From positions 33,547,445 to 33,611,444 of the forward strand of contig CM026391.1 in the NCBI GenBank assembly GCA_014843695.1: DNA of 64,000 nucleotides. Reading direction: 5' to 3'. This document shows, one piece after another, positions 15,504 to 30,200 of the stretch (the stretch's first letter is position 1; each line of letters begins with the position of its first letter). Both the position numbers and the translations under genes were made by a program. A model generated the notes under the pieces. The model was not told the DNA's origin and searched no databases. It saw nothing but the letters and a program-made list of their open reading frames with translations. Origin of the DNA: Archivesica marissinica (Eukaryota > Mollusca > Bivalvia > Venerida > Vesicomyidae).

Positions 15504-18500
15504 ATGGCACGCTGGAGAATGGTCTCTGCCACGATACAGATATAGCATGTTGGAGAATGGTCTCTGGCACGATACAGATATGGCATGCTGGAGAATGGTC
15601 GCTGCCACGATACAGATATGTATTGAGCACGGCATGCTGGAGAATGGTCTCTGCGACGATACAGATATGGGATGCTGGAGAATGGTCTCTGGCACGATAC
15701 AGATATGTATTGAGCACGACATGCTGGAGAATGATCTCTGACACGATACAGATATGTATTGAGCACGGCATGCTGGAGAATGGTCTATGTCACGATACAG
15801 ATATGGTATGCTGGAGAATGGTCTCAGACACATACAGATATGTAACGAACACGGCATGCTGGAGAATGGTCTCTGACACGATACAGATATGGCATGCTGG
15901 AGAATGGTCTCTGACACGATACAGATATGTATTGAGCACGACATGCTGAGGAATGGTCTCTGGCACGATATAGATATGGCATGCTGGAGAATGTTCTCTG
16001 CCACGATACAGATATGTATTGAGCACGGCATGCTGGAGAATGGTCTCTGCCACGATACAGATATGTATTGAGCACGGCATGCTGTGGAATGGTCTCTGGC
16101 ACGATACAGATATGGCATGCTGGAGAATGGTCTCTGCCACGATACAGATATGTATTGAGCACGGCATGCTGGAGAATGGTCTCTGCCATGATTCAGATAT
16201 GTATTGAGCACGGCATGCTGGAGAATGGTCTCTGCCATGATACAGATATGTATTGAGCACGGCATGCTGGAAAATGGTCTCTGACACGATACAGATATGT
16301 ATTGAGCACGGCATGCCGGGGAATGGTCTCTGCTACGATACAGATATGGTATGCTGGAGAATGGTCAATGCCACGATACAGATATGGTATGCTGGATAAT
16401 GGTCTCTGACACGATACAGATATGTAATGAGCACGGCATGCTGGAGAATGATCTCTGACACGATACAGATATGGCATGCTGGAGAATGGTCTCTGCCACG
16501 ATACAGATATGTATTGAGCACGACATGCTGGGGTATGGTCTCTGGCATGATACAGATATGGCATGCTGGAGAATTGTCGCTGCCACGATACAGATATGTA
16601 TTGAGCACGGCATGCTGGAGAATGGTCTCTGCCACGATACAGATATGTATTGAGCACGGCATGCTGTGGAATGGTCTCTGGCACGATACAGATATGGCAT
16701 GCTGGATAATGGTCTCTGCCACGATACAGATATGTATTGAGCACGGCATGCTGGAGAATGGTCTCTGCCACGATACAGATATATATTGAGCACGGCATGC
16801 TGGAGAATGATCTCTGCCATGATACAGATATGTATTGAACACGGCATGCTGGAGAATGGTCTCTGCCACGATACAGATATGTATTGAGCACGGCATGCTG
16901 GAGAATGGTCTCTACCATGATACAGATATGGCATGCTGGAGAATGGTCTCTGACACGATACAGATATGTATTGAGCACGGCATGCTGGAGAATGGTCTCT
17001 GCCACGATACAGATATATATTGAGAACGGCATGCTGGAGAATGGTCTCTGCCATGATACAGATATGTATTGAACACGGCATGCTGGAGAATGGTCTCTGC
17101 CACGATACAGATATGTATTAAGCACGGCATGCTGGAGAATGGTTTCTGCCACGATACAGATATGTATTGAGCACGACATGCTGGAGAATGATCTCTGACA
17201 CGATACAGATATGTATTGAGCACGGCATGCTGGAGAATGGTCTCTGCCACGATACAGATATGGCATGCTGGAGAATGGTCTCTGCCACGATACAGATATG
17301 TATTGAGCACGGCATGCTGGAGAATGGTCTCTGCCACGATACAGATATATATTGACCACGGCATGCTGGAGAATGGTCTCTGCCATGATACAGATATATA
17401 TTGACCACGGCATGCTGGAGAATGGTCTCTGCCATGATACAGATATGTATTGAACACGGCATGCTGGAGAATGGTCTCTGCCACGATACAGATATGTATT
17501 GAGCACGACATGCTGGAGAATGGTCTCTGACACGATACAGATATGTATTGAGCACGGCATGCTGGAGAATGGTCTCTGCCACGATACAGATATGTATTGA
17601 GCACGGCATGCTGGAGAATGTTCTCTGGCACGATACATATATGGCATTCTGGAGAATGGTCTCTGCCACGATACAGATATGTATTGAGCACGGCATGCTG
17701 GAGAATGGTCTCTGCCACGATACAGATATATATTGACCACGGCATGCTGGAGAATGGTCTCTGCCATGATACAGATATGTATTGAACACGGCATGCTGGA
17801 GAATGGTCTCTGCCACGATACAGATATGTATTGAGCACGACATGCTGGAGAATGGTCTCTGACACGAAACAGATATGTATTGAGCACGGCATGCTGGAGA
17901 ATGGTCTCTGCCACGATACAGATATGTATTGAGCACGGCATGCTGGAGAATGTTCTCTGCCACGATACAGATATGGCATGCTGGAGAATGGTCTCTGCCA
18001 CGATACAGATATGTATTGAGCACGGCATGCTGGAGAATGGTCTCTGCCACGATACAGATATATATTGACCACGGCATGCTGGAGAATGGTCTATGCCATG
18101 ATACAGATATGTATTGAACACGGCATGCTGGAGAATGGTCTCTGCCACGATACAGATATGTATTGAGCACGACATGCTGGAGAATGGTCTCTGACACGAT
18201 ACAGATATGTATAGATCACGGCATGCTGGAGAATGGTCTCTGCCATGATACAGATATGGCATGCTGGAGAATGGTCTCTGACACGATACAGATATGTATT
18301 GAGCACGACATGCTGGAGAATGGTCTCTGCCACGATACAGATATGTATTGAGCACGGCATGCTGTGGTATGGTCTCTGGCACGATACAGATATGGCATGC
18401 TGGAGAATGGTGTCTGCCACGATACAGATATGTATTGAGAACGGTATGCTGGAGAATTGTCTCTGACACGATACAGATATGTATTGAGCACGGCATGCTG

Positions 18501-18660
18501 GAGAATGGTCTCTGCCACGATACAGATATGTATTGAGCACGACATGCTGGAGAATGATCTCTGACACGATACAGATATGTATTGAGCACGGCATGCTGGA
18601 GAATGGTCTATGTCACGATACAGATATGGTATGCTGGAGAATGGTCTCTGACACGATACA

Positions 18661-20660
18661 GATATGTAAGACACGGCATGCTGGAGAATGGTCTCTGACA
18701 CGATACAGATATGGCATGCTGGAGAATGGTCTCTGACACGATACAGATATGTATGAGCACGACATGCTGAGAATGGTCTCTGGCACGATATAGATATGGC
18801 ATGCTGGAGAATGTTCTCTGCCACGATACAGATATGTATTGAGCACGGCATGCTGGAGAATGGTCTCTGCCACGATACAGATATGTATTGAGCACGGCAT
18901 GCTGGAATGGTCTCTGGCACGATACAGATATGGCATGCTGGAGAATGGTCTCTGCACGATACAGATATGTATTGAGCACGGCATGCTGGAGAATGTCTTG
19001 GATCAGATTGGCATGCGGAGAATGGTCTCTGCCAGATACAGATATGTATTGAGCACGGCATGCTGGAAATGGTCTCTGACACGATACAGATATGTATTGA
19101 GCAGTGCGGAATGGTCTCTGACGATACAGATATGGATGCTGGAATGGTCTGGCATGCTGGAGAATGGTCTCTGCCACGATACAGATATGTATGAGCAGCA
19201 TGCTGGAGAATGGTCTCTGCACGATACAGATATGTATTGAGCACGGCATGCTGGAGAATGGTCTCTGCACGATACAGATATGTATTGAGCACGGCATGCT
19301 GTGGAATGGTCTCTGGCACGATACAGATATGGCATGCTGGAGAATGGTCTCTGCCACGATACAGATATGTATTGAGCACGGCATGCTGGAGAATGGTCTC
19401 TGCCACGATACAGATATATTGGCATGCTGGAGAATGTCTCTGCCATGATACAGATATGTATTGAGCACGGCATGCTGGAGAATGGTCTCTGCCACGATAC
19501 AGATATGTATTGAGCACGGCATGCTGGAGAATGGTCTCCAGATCAGATATGTTGAGATGGTCTTGCACGATGTTGCATGCTGGAGAATGGTCTCTGCACG
19601 ATACAGATATGTATTGGTGTGGTGTTGGTTTGGCATGCTGGAGAATGGTCTCTGCAGATACAGATATGCATGCTGGAGAATGGTTCTGACGATACAGATT
19701 TATTGAGCACGCATGCTGGAGAATGGTCTCTGCACGATACAGATATGGCATGCTGGAGAATGGTCTCTGCCACGATACAGATATGGCATGCTGGAGAATG
19801 TCTCTGCACGATACAGATATGTATTGAGCACGGCATGCTGGAGAATGGTCTCTGCCACGATACAGATATTATTGACACGGCATGCTGGAGAATGGTCTCT
19901 GCCACGATACAGATATGTATTGACACGGCATGCTGGAGAATGGTCTCTGCCACGATACAGATATGTATTGAGCACGGCATGCTGGAGAATGTCTCTGCCA
20001 GATACAGATATGCATGCTGGAGAATGGTCTCTGACACGATACAGATATGTATTGAGCACGGCATGCTGGAGAATGGTCTCTGCCACGATACAGATATGTA
20101 TTGAGCACGGCATGCTGGAGAATGGTCTCTGGCACGATACAGATATGGCATGCTGGAGAATGGTCTCTGCCACGATACAGATATGTATTGAGCACGGCAT
20201 GCTGGAGAGAATGGTCTCTGGATACAGATATGATTGCACGCATGCTGGAGAATGGTCTCTGACGTACAGATATGCATGCTGGAGAATGGTCTCTGCAGAT
20301 ACAGATATGTATTGAGCACGGCATGCTGGAGAATGGTCTCTGCCACGATACAGATATGTATTGAGCACGGCATGCTGGAGAATGGTCTCTGCCACGATAC
20401 AGATATGGCATGCTGGAGAATGGTCTCTGCCACGATACAGATATGTATTGAGCAGGCATGCTGGAGAATGGTCTCTGCCACGATACAGATATTATTGACA
20501 CGGCATGCTGGAGAATGGTCTCTGCCATGATACAGATATGTATTGAACACGGCATGCTGGAGAATGGTCTCTGCCACGATACAGATATGTTTGAGCACGC
20601 ATGCTGGAGAATGGTCTCTGACACGATACAGATATGTGCATGCTGGAGAATGGTCTCTGC
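18661..20660. other. Indel-rich patch of satellite A
   Basis: About 2 kb in which units are repeatedly shortened by 1-10 bases: GTAAGACACGG, GCTGGAATGG, GCGGAGAATGG, GATATTATTGAC and similar. A G/T-rich stretch lies at about 19616-19631. Some stretches (19000-19200 and 19540-19700) have lost whole parts of units. The flanks are regular. It most likely records poor consensus quality, as at 14.1-15.0 kb. Confidence 0.65.
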
Positions 20661-21330
20661 CATGATACAGATATGGCATGCTGGAGAATGGTCTCTGACA
20701 CGATACAGATATGTATTGAGCACGACATGCTGGAGAATGGTCTCTGCCACGATACAGATATGTATTGAGCACGGCATGCTGTGGTATGGTCTCTGGCACG
20801 ATACAGATATGGCATGCTGGAGAATGGTGTCTGCCACGATACAGATATGTATTGAGAACGGTATGCTGGAGAATGGTCTCTGACACGATACAGATATGTA
20901 TTGATCACGGCATGCTGGAGAATGGTCTCTGCCACGATACAGATATGTATTGAGCACGGCATGCTGGAGAATGATCTCTGGCACGATACATATATGGCAT
21001 GCTGGAGAATTGTCTCTGCCACGATACAGATATGTATTGAGCACGGCATGCTGGGAAATGGTCTCTGGCACGACACAGATATGTATTGAGCACGGCATGC
21101 TGGAGAATGGACTCTGCCATGATACCGATATGTATTGAGCACGGCATGCTGGAGAATGGTCTCTGCCTTGATACAGATATGTATTGAGCACGGCATGCTG
21201 GAGAATGGTCTCTGTCACGATACAGATATATATTGAGCACAGCATGCTGGAGAATGGTCTCTGACACGATACAGATATGTTTTGAGCATGGCATGCTGGA
21301 GAATGGTCTCTGCCATGATACAGATATGTA

Positions 21331-22080
21331 TTGAGCACGGCATGCTGGAGAATGGTCTCTGCCACGATACAGATATGGCATGCTGGGGAATGGTCTCTGC
21401 AACGATACAGATATGGCATGCTGGAGAATGGTCTCTGGCACGATACAGATATGGCATGCTGGAGAATGGTCTCTGACACGATACAGATATGTATTGAGCA
21501 CGGCATGCTGGAGAATGGTCTCTGCCACGATACAGATATGGCACGCTGGAGAATGGTCTCTTCTACGATACAGATATAGCATGCTGGAGAATGGTCTCTG
21601 GCACGATACATATATGGCATGCCGGAGAATGGTCTCTGCCACGATACAGATATGTATTGAGCACGACATGCTGGTGAATGATCTCTGAGACGATACAGAT
21701 ATGTATTGAGCACGGCATGCTGGAGAATGGTCTCTGCCACGATACAGATATGGCATGCTGGGGAATGGTCTCTGCAACGATACAGATATGGCATGCTGGA
21801 GAATGGTCTCTGGCACGATACAGATATGGCATGCTGGAGAATGGTCTCTGACACGATACAGATATGTATTGAGCACGGCATGCTGGAGAATGGTCTCTGC
21901 CACGATACAGATATGGCACGCTGGAGAATGGTCTCTTCTACGATACAGATATAGCATGCTGGAGAATGGTCTCTGGCACGATACATATGTGGCATGCTGG
22001 AGAATGGTCTCTGCCACGATACAGATATGTATTGAGCACGACATGCTGGTGAATGATCTCTGAGACGATACAGATATGTA
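21331..22080. repeat. 375-bp tandem duplication within satellite A
   Basis: Two adjacent copies at an offset of 375 bp. The shared order is three short units (the second with CTGCAACG), a long unit, three short units including GGCACGCTGG with CTCTTCTACG, then two long units, the last with GGTGAATGATC and TGAGACG. That is six short plus three long units, exactly 375 bp. Few differences separate the copies, for example ATGCCGG against ATGCTGG and ATATATGG against ATATGTGG. Confidence 0.9.
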
Positions 22081-22304
22081 TTGAGCACGGCATGCTGGAG
22101 AATGGTTTCTGCCACGATACAGATATGGTATGCTGGAGAATGGTCTCTGACACGATACAGATATGTATTGAGCACGATATGCTGGAGAATGGTCTCTGAC
22201 ACGATACAGATATGTATTGAGCACGGCATGCTGGAGAATGGTCTCTGACACGATACAGATATGGCATGCTGGAGAATGGTCTCTGCCACGATACAGATAT
22301 GTAT

Positions 22305-23085
22305 TGAGCATGTGGGATGGTCTCTGACATACAGATATGGATGCTGGAATGGTCTTGCAGATACAGATTGTAGCACGCATGCTGGAGAATGGTCTCTGAC
22401 ACGATACAGATATGTGGCACGTGCTGAGAATGGTCTCTGCCAGAAGCGATACAGATATGTATTGAGCACGGCATGCTGGAGAATGGTCTCTGCCACGATA
22501 CAGATATGTATTGAGCACGGCATGCTGGAGAATGGTCTCTGCCACGATACAGATATGTATTACACGGCATGCTGGAGAATGGTCTCTGCACGATACAATA
22601 TGGGTGGGATGGGATACTGCTGGAATGTTCTGGCACGATACAGATATGGCATGCTGGAGAATGGTCTTGCCACGATACGATATGTATTGAGCACGGCATG
22701 CTGGAGAATGGTCTCTGCCACGATACAGATATGTATTGAGCGGCATGCTGGAGAATGGTCTCTGCACGATACAGATATGGCATGCTGGAGAATGGTCTCT
22801 GCCACGATACAGATATGTATTGACACGGCATGCTGGAGAATGGTCTCTGCCACGATACAGATATTATGACACGGCATGCTGGAGAATGGTCTCTGCCACG
22901 ATACAGATATGTTGACACGGCATGCTGGAGAATGGTCTCTGCCACGATACAGATATGTATTGAGCACGCATGCTGGAGAATGGTCTCTGCACGATACAGA
23001 TATGGCATGCTGGAGAATGGTCTCTGCCACGATACAGATATGGTATGCTGGAGAATGGTCTCTGCACGATACAGATATGTATGAG
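22305..23085. other. Indel-rich patch of satellite A
   Basis: Units carry many short deletions (GATTGTAGCACGC, GATACGATATG, TATTATGACACGG) and stray insertions such as GTGGGATGG near 22310 and a GGGTGGGATGGGATAC run near 22602. Regular units resume by about 23090. It is the same kind of patch as at 14.1 and 18.7 kb and probably an assembly artefact. Confidence 0.65.
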
Positions 23086-24288
23086 CACGGCATGCTGGAG
23101 AATGGTCTCTGACACGATACAGATATGGCATGCTGGAGAATGGTCTCTGCCACGATACAGATATGTATTGAGCACGGCATGCTGGAGAATGGTCTCTGCC
23201 ACGATACAGATATATATTGAGCACTGCATGCTGGAGAATGGTCTCTGCCATGATACAGATATGTATTGAACACGGCATGCTGGAGAATGGTCTCTGCCAC
23301 GATACAGATATGTATTGAGCACGGCATGCTGGAGAATGGTCTCTGCCACGATACAGATATGAATTGAGCACGACATGCTGGAGAATGATCTCTGACACGA
23401 TACAGATATGTATGGAGCACGGCATGCTGGAGAATGGTCTCTGCCACGATACAGATATGGCATGCTGGAGAATGGTCTCTGCCACGATATAGATATGTAT
23501 TGAACACGGCATGCTGGAGAATGGTCTCTGCCACGATACAGATATATATTGACCACGGCATGCTGGAGAATGGTCTCTGCCATGATACAGATATGTATTG
23601 AACACGGCATGCTGGAGAATGGTCTCTGCCACGATACAGATATGTATTGAGCACGACATGCTGGAGAATGGTCTCTGCCATGACACAGATATGTATTGAA
23701 CACGGCATGCTGGAGAATGGTCTCTGCCACGATACAGATATGTATTGAGCACCGCATGCTGGAGAATGGTCTCTGCCACGATACAGATATGTATTGAGCA
23801 CGACATGCTGGAGAATGATCTCTGACACGATACAGATATGTATTGAGCACGGCATGCTGGAGAATGGTCTCTGCCACGATACAGATATGGCATGCTGGAG
23901 AATGGTCTCTGCCACGATACAGATATGTATTGAGCACGACATGCTGGTGAATGATCTCTGAGACGATACAGATATGTATTGAGCACGGCATGCTGGAGAA
24001 TGGTTTCTGCCACGATACAGATATGGTATGCTGGAGAATGGTCTCTGACACGATACAGATATGTATTGAGCACGATATGCTGGAGAATGGTCTCTGACAC
24101 GATACAGATATGTAATGAGCACGGCATGCTGGAGAATGGTCTCTGACACGATACAGATATGGCATGCTGGAGAATGGTCTCTGCCACGATACAGATATGT
24201 ATTGAACACGGCATGCTGGAGAATGGTCTCTGCTACGATACAGATATGGCATGCTGGAGAATGGTCTCTGCCATGATACAGATATGTA

Positions 24289-27200
24289 TTGAGCACGGCA
24301 TGCTGGAAAATGGTCTCTGACACGATACAGATATGTATTGAGCACGGCATGCCGGGGAATGGTCTCTGCTACGATACAGATATGGTATGCTGGAGAATGG
24401 TCAATGCCACGATACAGATATGGTATGCTGGCGAATGGTCTCTGACACGATACAGATATGTAATGAGCACGGCATGCTGGAGAATGGTCTCTGACACGAT
24501 ACAGATATGGCATGCTGGAGAATGGTCTCTGCCACGATACAGATATGTATTGAGCACGACATGCTGGGGAATGGTCTCTGGCATGATACAGATATGGCAT
24601 GCTGGAGAATTGTCGCTGCCACGATACAGATATGTATTGAGCACGGCATGCTGGAGAATGGTCTCTGCCACGATACAGATATGTATTGAGCACGGCATGC
24701 TGGAGAATGGTCTCTGCCACGATACAGATATATATTGAGCACGGCATGCTGGAGAATGGTCTCTGCCATGATACAGATATGTATTGAACACGGCATGCTG
24801 GAGAATGGTCTCTGCCACGATACAGATATGTATTGAGCACGGCATGCTGGAGAATGGTCTCTGCCACGATACAGATATGTATTGAGCACGACATGCTGGA
24901 GAATGATCTCTGACACGATACAGATATGTATTGAGCACGGCATGCTGGAGAATGGTCTCTGCCACGATACAGATATGGCATGCTGGAGAATGGTCTCTGC
25001 CACGATACAGATATGTATTGACCACGGCATGCTGGAGAATGGTCTCTGCCATGATACAGATATGTATTGAACACGGCATGCTGGAGAATGGTCTCTGCCA
25101 CGATACAGATATGTATTGAGCACGACATGCTGGAGAATGGTCTCTGCCATGATACAGATATGTATTGAACACGGCATGCTGGAGAATGGTCTCTGCCACG
25201 ATACAGATAAGTATTGAGCACCGCATGCTGGAGAATGGTCTCTGCCACGATACAGATATGTATTGAGCACGACATGCTGGAGAATGATCTCTGACACGAT
25301 ACAGATATGTATTGAGCACGGCATGCTGGAGAATGATCTCTGCCATGATACAGATATGGCATGCTGGAGAATGGTCTCTGCCACGATACAGATATGTATT
25401 GAGCACGGCATGCTGGAGAATGGTCTCTGCCACGATACAGATATGTATTGACCACGGCATGCTGAAGAATGGTCTCTGCCATGATACAGATATGTATTGA
25501 ACACGGCATGCTGGAGAATGGTCTCTGCCATGATACAGATATGTATTGAACACGGCATGCTGGAGAATGGTCTCTGCCACGATACAGATATGTATTGACC
25601 ACGGCATGCTGGAGAATGGTCTCTGCCATGATACAGATATGTATTGAACACGGCATGCTGGAGAATGGTCTCTGCCACGATACAGATATGTATTGAGCAC
25701 GACATGCTGGAGAATGGTCTCTGACACGATACAGATATGTATAGAGCACGGCATGCTGGAGAACGGTCTCTGCCACGATACAGATATGGCATGCTGGAGA
25801 ATGGTCTCTGCCACGATACAGATATGTATTGAGCACGACATGCTGGAGAATGGTCTCTGCCACGATACAGATATATCATGCTGGAGAATGGTCTCTGGCA
25901 CGATACAGATATGGCATGCTGGAGAATGGTCTCTGCCACGATACAGATATGTATTGAGCACGGCATGCTGGAGAATGGTCTCTGGCACGATACAGATATG
26001 GCATGCTGGAGAATGGTCTCTGCCACGATACAGATATGTATTGAGCACGGCATGCTGGGAAATGGTCTCTGGCACGATACAGATATGTATTGAGCACGGC
26101 ATGCTGGAGAATGGACTCTGCCATGATACCGATATGTATTGAGCACGGCATGCTGGAGAATGGTCTCTGCCATGATACAGATATGTATTGAGCACGGCAT
26201 GCTGGAAAATGGTCTCTGCCACGATACAGATATGGCATGCTGGGGAATGGTCTCTGCAACGATACAGATATGGCATGCTGGAGAATGGTCTCTGGCACGA
26301 TACAGATATGGCATGCTGGAGAATGGTCTCTGACACGATACAGATATGTATTGAGCACGGCATGCTGGAGAATGGTCTCTGGCACGATACATATATGGCA
26401 TGCTGGAGAATGGTCTCTGACACGATACAGATATGTAATGAGCACGGCATGCTGGAGAATGGTCTCTGACACGATACAGATATGGCATGCTGGAGAATGG
26501 TCTCTGACACGATACAGATATGTATTGAGCACGACATGCTGGGGAATGGTCTCTGGCACGATATAGATATGGCATGCTGGAGAATGTTCTCTGCCACGAT
26601 ATAGATATGTATTGAGCACGGCATACTGGAGAATGGTCTCTGCCACGATACAGATATGTATTGAGCACGGCATGCTGTGGAATGGTCTCTGGCACGATAC
26701 AGATATGGCATGCTGGAGAATGGTCTCTGCCACGATACAGATATGTATTGAACACGGCATGCTGGAGAATGGTCTCTGCTACGATACAGATATGGCATGC
26801 TGGAGAATGGTCTCTGCCATGATACAGATATGTATTGAGCACGGCATGCTGGAAAATGGTCTCTGACACGATACAGATATGTATTGAGCACGGCATGCCG
26901 GGGAATGGTCTCTGCTACGATACAGATATGGTATGCTGGAGAATGGTCAATGCCACGATACAGATATGGTATGCTGGAGAATGGTCTCTGACACGATACA
27001 GATATGTAATGAGCACGGCATGCTGGAGAATGGTCTCTGACACGATACAGATATGGCATGCTGGAGAATGGTCTCTGCCACGATACAGATATGTATTGAG
27101 CACGACATGCTGGGGAATGGTCTCTGGCATGATACAGATATGGCATGCTGGAGAATTGTCGCTGCCACGATACAGATATGTATTGAGCACGGCATGCTGG

Positions 27201-30200
27201 AGAATGGTCTCTGCCACGATACAGATATGTATTGAGCACGGCATGCTGGAGAATGGTCTCTGCCACGATACAGATATATATTGAGCACGGCATGCTGGAG
27301 AATGGTCTCTGCCATGATACAGATATGTATTGAGCACGGCATGCTGGAGAATGGTCTCTGCCACGATACAGATATGTATTGAGCACGGCATGCTGGAGAA
27401 TGGTCTCTGCCACGATACAGATATGGCATGCTGGAGAATGGTCTCTGACACGATACAGATATGTATTGAGCACGGCATGCTGGAGAATGGTCTCTGCCAC
27501 GATACAGATATGGCATGCTGGAGAATGGTCTCTGCCACGATACAGATATATTGAGCACGGCATGCTGGAGAATGGTCTCTGCCATGATACAGATATGTAT
27601 TGAACACGGCATGCTGGAGAATGGTCTCTGCCACGATACAGATATGTATTGAGCACGGCATGCTGGAGAATGGTCTCTGCCACGATACAGATATGTATTG
27701 AGCACGGCATGCTGGAGAATGGTCTCTGGCACGATACAGATATGGCATGCTGGAGAATGGTCTCTGCCACGATACAGATATGTATTGAGCACGGCATGCT
27801 GGAGAATGGTCTCTGACACGATACAGATATGTATTGAGCACGGCATGCTGGAGAATGGTCTCTGCCACGATACAGATATGTATTGAGCACGGCATGCTGG
27901 AGAATGGTCTCTGCCATGATACAGATATGGCATGCTGGAGAATGGTCTCTGACACGATACAGATATGTATTGAGCACGACATGCTGGAGAATGGTCTCTG
28001 CCACGATACAGATATATATTGAGCACGGCATGCTGTGGTATGGTCTCTGGCACGATACAGATATGGCATGCTGGAGAATGGTGTCTGCCACGATACAGAT
28101 ATGTATTGAGAACGGCATGCTGGAGAATGGTCTCTGACACGATACAGATATGTATTGAGCACGGCATGCTGGAGAATGGTCTCTGCCACGATACATATAT
28201 GGCATGCTGGAGAATGGTCTCTGCCACGATACAGATATGTATTGAGCACGGCATGCTGGGAAATGGTCTCTGGCACGACACAGATATGTATTGAGCACGG
28301 CATGCTGGAGAATGGACTCTGCCATGATACCGATATGTATTGAGCACGGCATGCTGGAGAATGGTCTCTGCCATGATACAGATATGTATTGAGCACGGCA
28401 TGCTGGAGAATGGTCTCTGTCACGATACAGATATATATTGAGCACAGCATGCTGGAGAATGGTCTCTGACACGATACAGATATGTATTGAGCACGGCATG
28501 CTGGAGAATGGTCTCTGCCACGATACAGATATGTATTGAGCACGGCATGCTGGAGAATGGTCTCTGCCACGATACAGATATGGCATGCTGGGGAATGGTC
28601 TCTGCAACGATACAGATATGGCATGCTGGAGAATGGTCTCTGGCACGATACATATATGGCATGCTGGAGAATGGTCTCTGACACGATACAGATATGTAAT
28701 GAGCACGGCATGCTGGAGAATGTTCTCTGACACGATACAGATATGGCATGCTGGAGAATGGTCTCTGACACGATACAGATATGTATTGAGCACGACATGC
28801 TGGGGAATGGTCTCTGGCACGATATAGATATGGCATGCTGGAGAATGTTCTCTGCCACGATATAGATATGTATTGAGCACGGCATACTGGAGAATGGTCT
28901 CTGCCACGATACAGATATGTATTGAGCACGGCATGCTGTGGAATGGTCTCTGGCACGATACAGATATGGCATGCTGGAGAATGGTCTCTGCCACGAAACA
29001 GATATGTATTGAACACGGCATGCTGGAGAATGGTCTCTGCTACGATACAGATATGGCATGCTGGAGAATGGTCTCTGCCATGATACAGATATGTATTGAG
29101 CACGACATGCTGGAAAATGATCTCTGACACGATACAGATATGTATTGAGCACGGCATGCCGGGGAATGGTCTCTGCTACGATACAGATATGGTATGCTGG
29201 AGAATGGTCAATGCCACGATACAGATATGGTATGCTGGAGAATGGTCTCTGACACGATACAGATATGTAATGAGCACGGCATGCTGGAGAATGGTCTCTG
29301 ACACGATACAGATATGGCATGCTGGAGAATGGTCTCTGCCACGATACAGATATGTATTGAGCACGACATGCTGGGGAATGGTCTCTGGCATGATACAGAT
29401 ATGGCATGCTGGAGAATTGTCGCTGCCACGATACAGATATGTATTGAGCACGGCATGCTGGAGAATGGTCTCTGCCACGATACAGATATGTATTGAGCAC
29501 GGCATGCTGGAGAATGGTCTCTGCCACGATACAGATATGTATTGAGCACGACATGCTGGAGAATGATCTCTGACACGATACAGATATGTATTGAGCACGG
29601 CATGCTGGAGAATGGTCTCTGCCACGATACAGATATGGCATGCTGGAGAATGGTCTCTGCCACGATACAGATATGTATTGAGCACGGCATGCTGGAGAAT
29701 GGTCTCTGCCACGATACAGATATATATTGACCACGGCATGCTGGAGAATGGTCTCTGCCATGATACAGATATGTATTGAGCACGGCATGCTGGAGAATGG
29801 TCTCTGCCACGATACAGATATGTATTGAGCACGCATGCTGGAGAATGGTCTCTGCCACGATACAGATATGTATTGAGCACGGCAGAATGGTCTCTGGCAC
29901 GATACAGATATGGCATGCTGGAGAATGGTCTCTGCCACGATACAGATATGTATTGAGCACGGCATGCTGGAGAATGGTCTCTGCCACGATACAGATATGT
30001 ATTGAGCACGGCATGCTGGAGAATGGTCTCTGACACGATACAGATATGTATTGAGCACGGCATGCTGGAGAATGGTCTCTGCCACGATACAGATATGTAT
30101 TGAGCACGGCATGCTGGAGAATGGTCTCTGGCACGATACATATATGGCATGCTGGAGAATGGTCTCTGCCACGATACAGATATGTATTGAGCACGGCATG

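Noticed and set aside
24369..29021. A 1550-codon minus-strand open frame across satellite A, and many similar ones of several hundred codons
   Set aside because: The minus strand of the 49/38-bp unit has no stop in any frame, so any array is open indefinitely. The same bases are read in all three frames in turn, so no codon-level constraint is possible. No start context or domain stands out.
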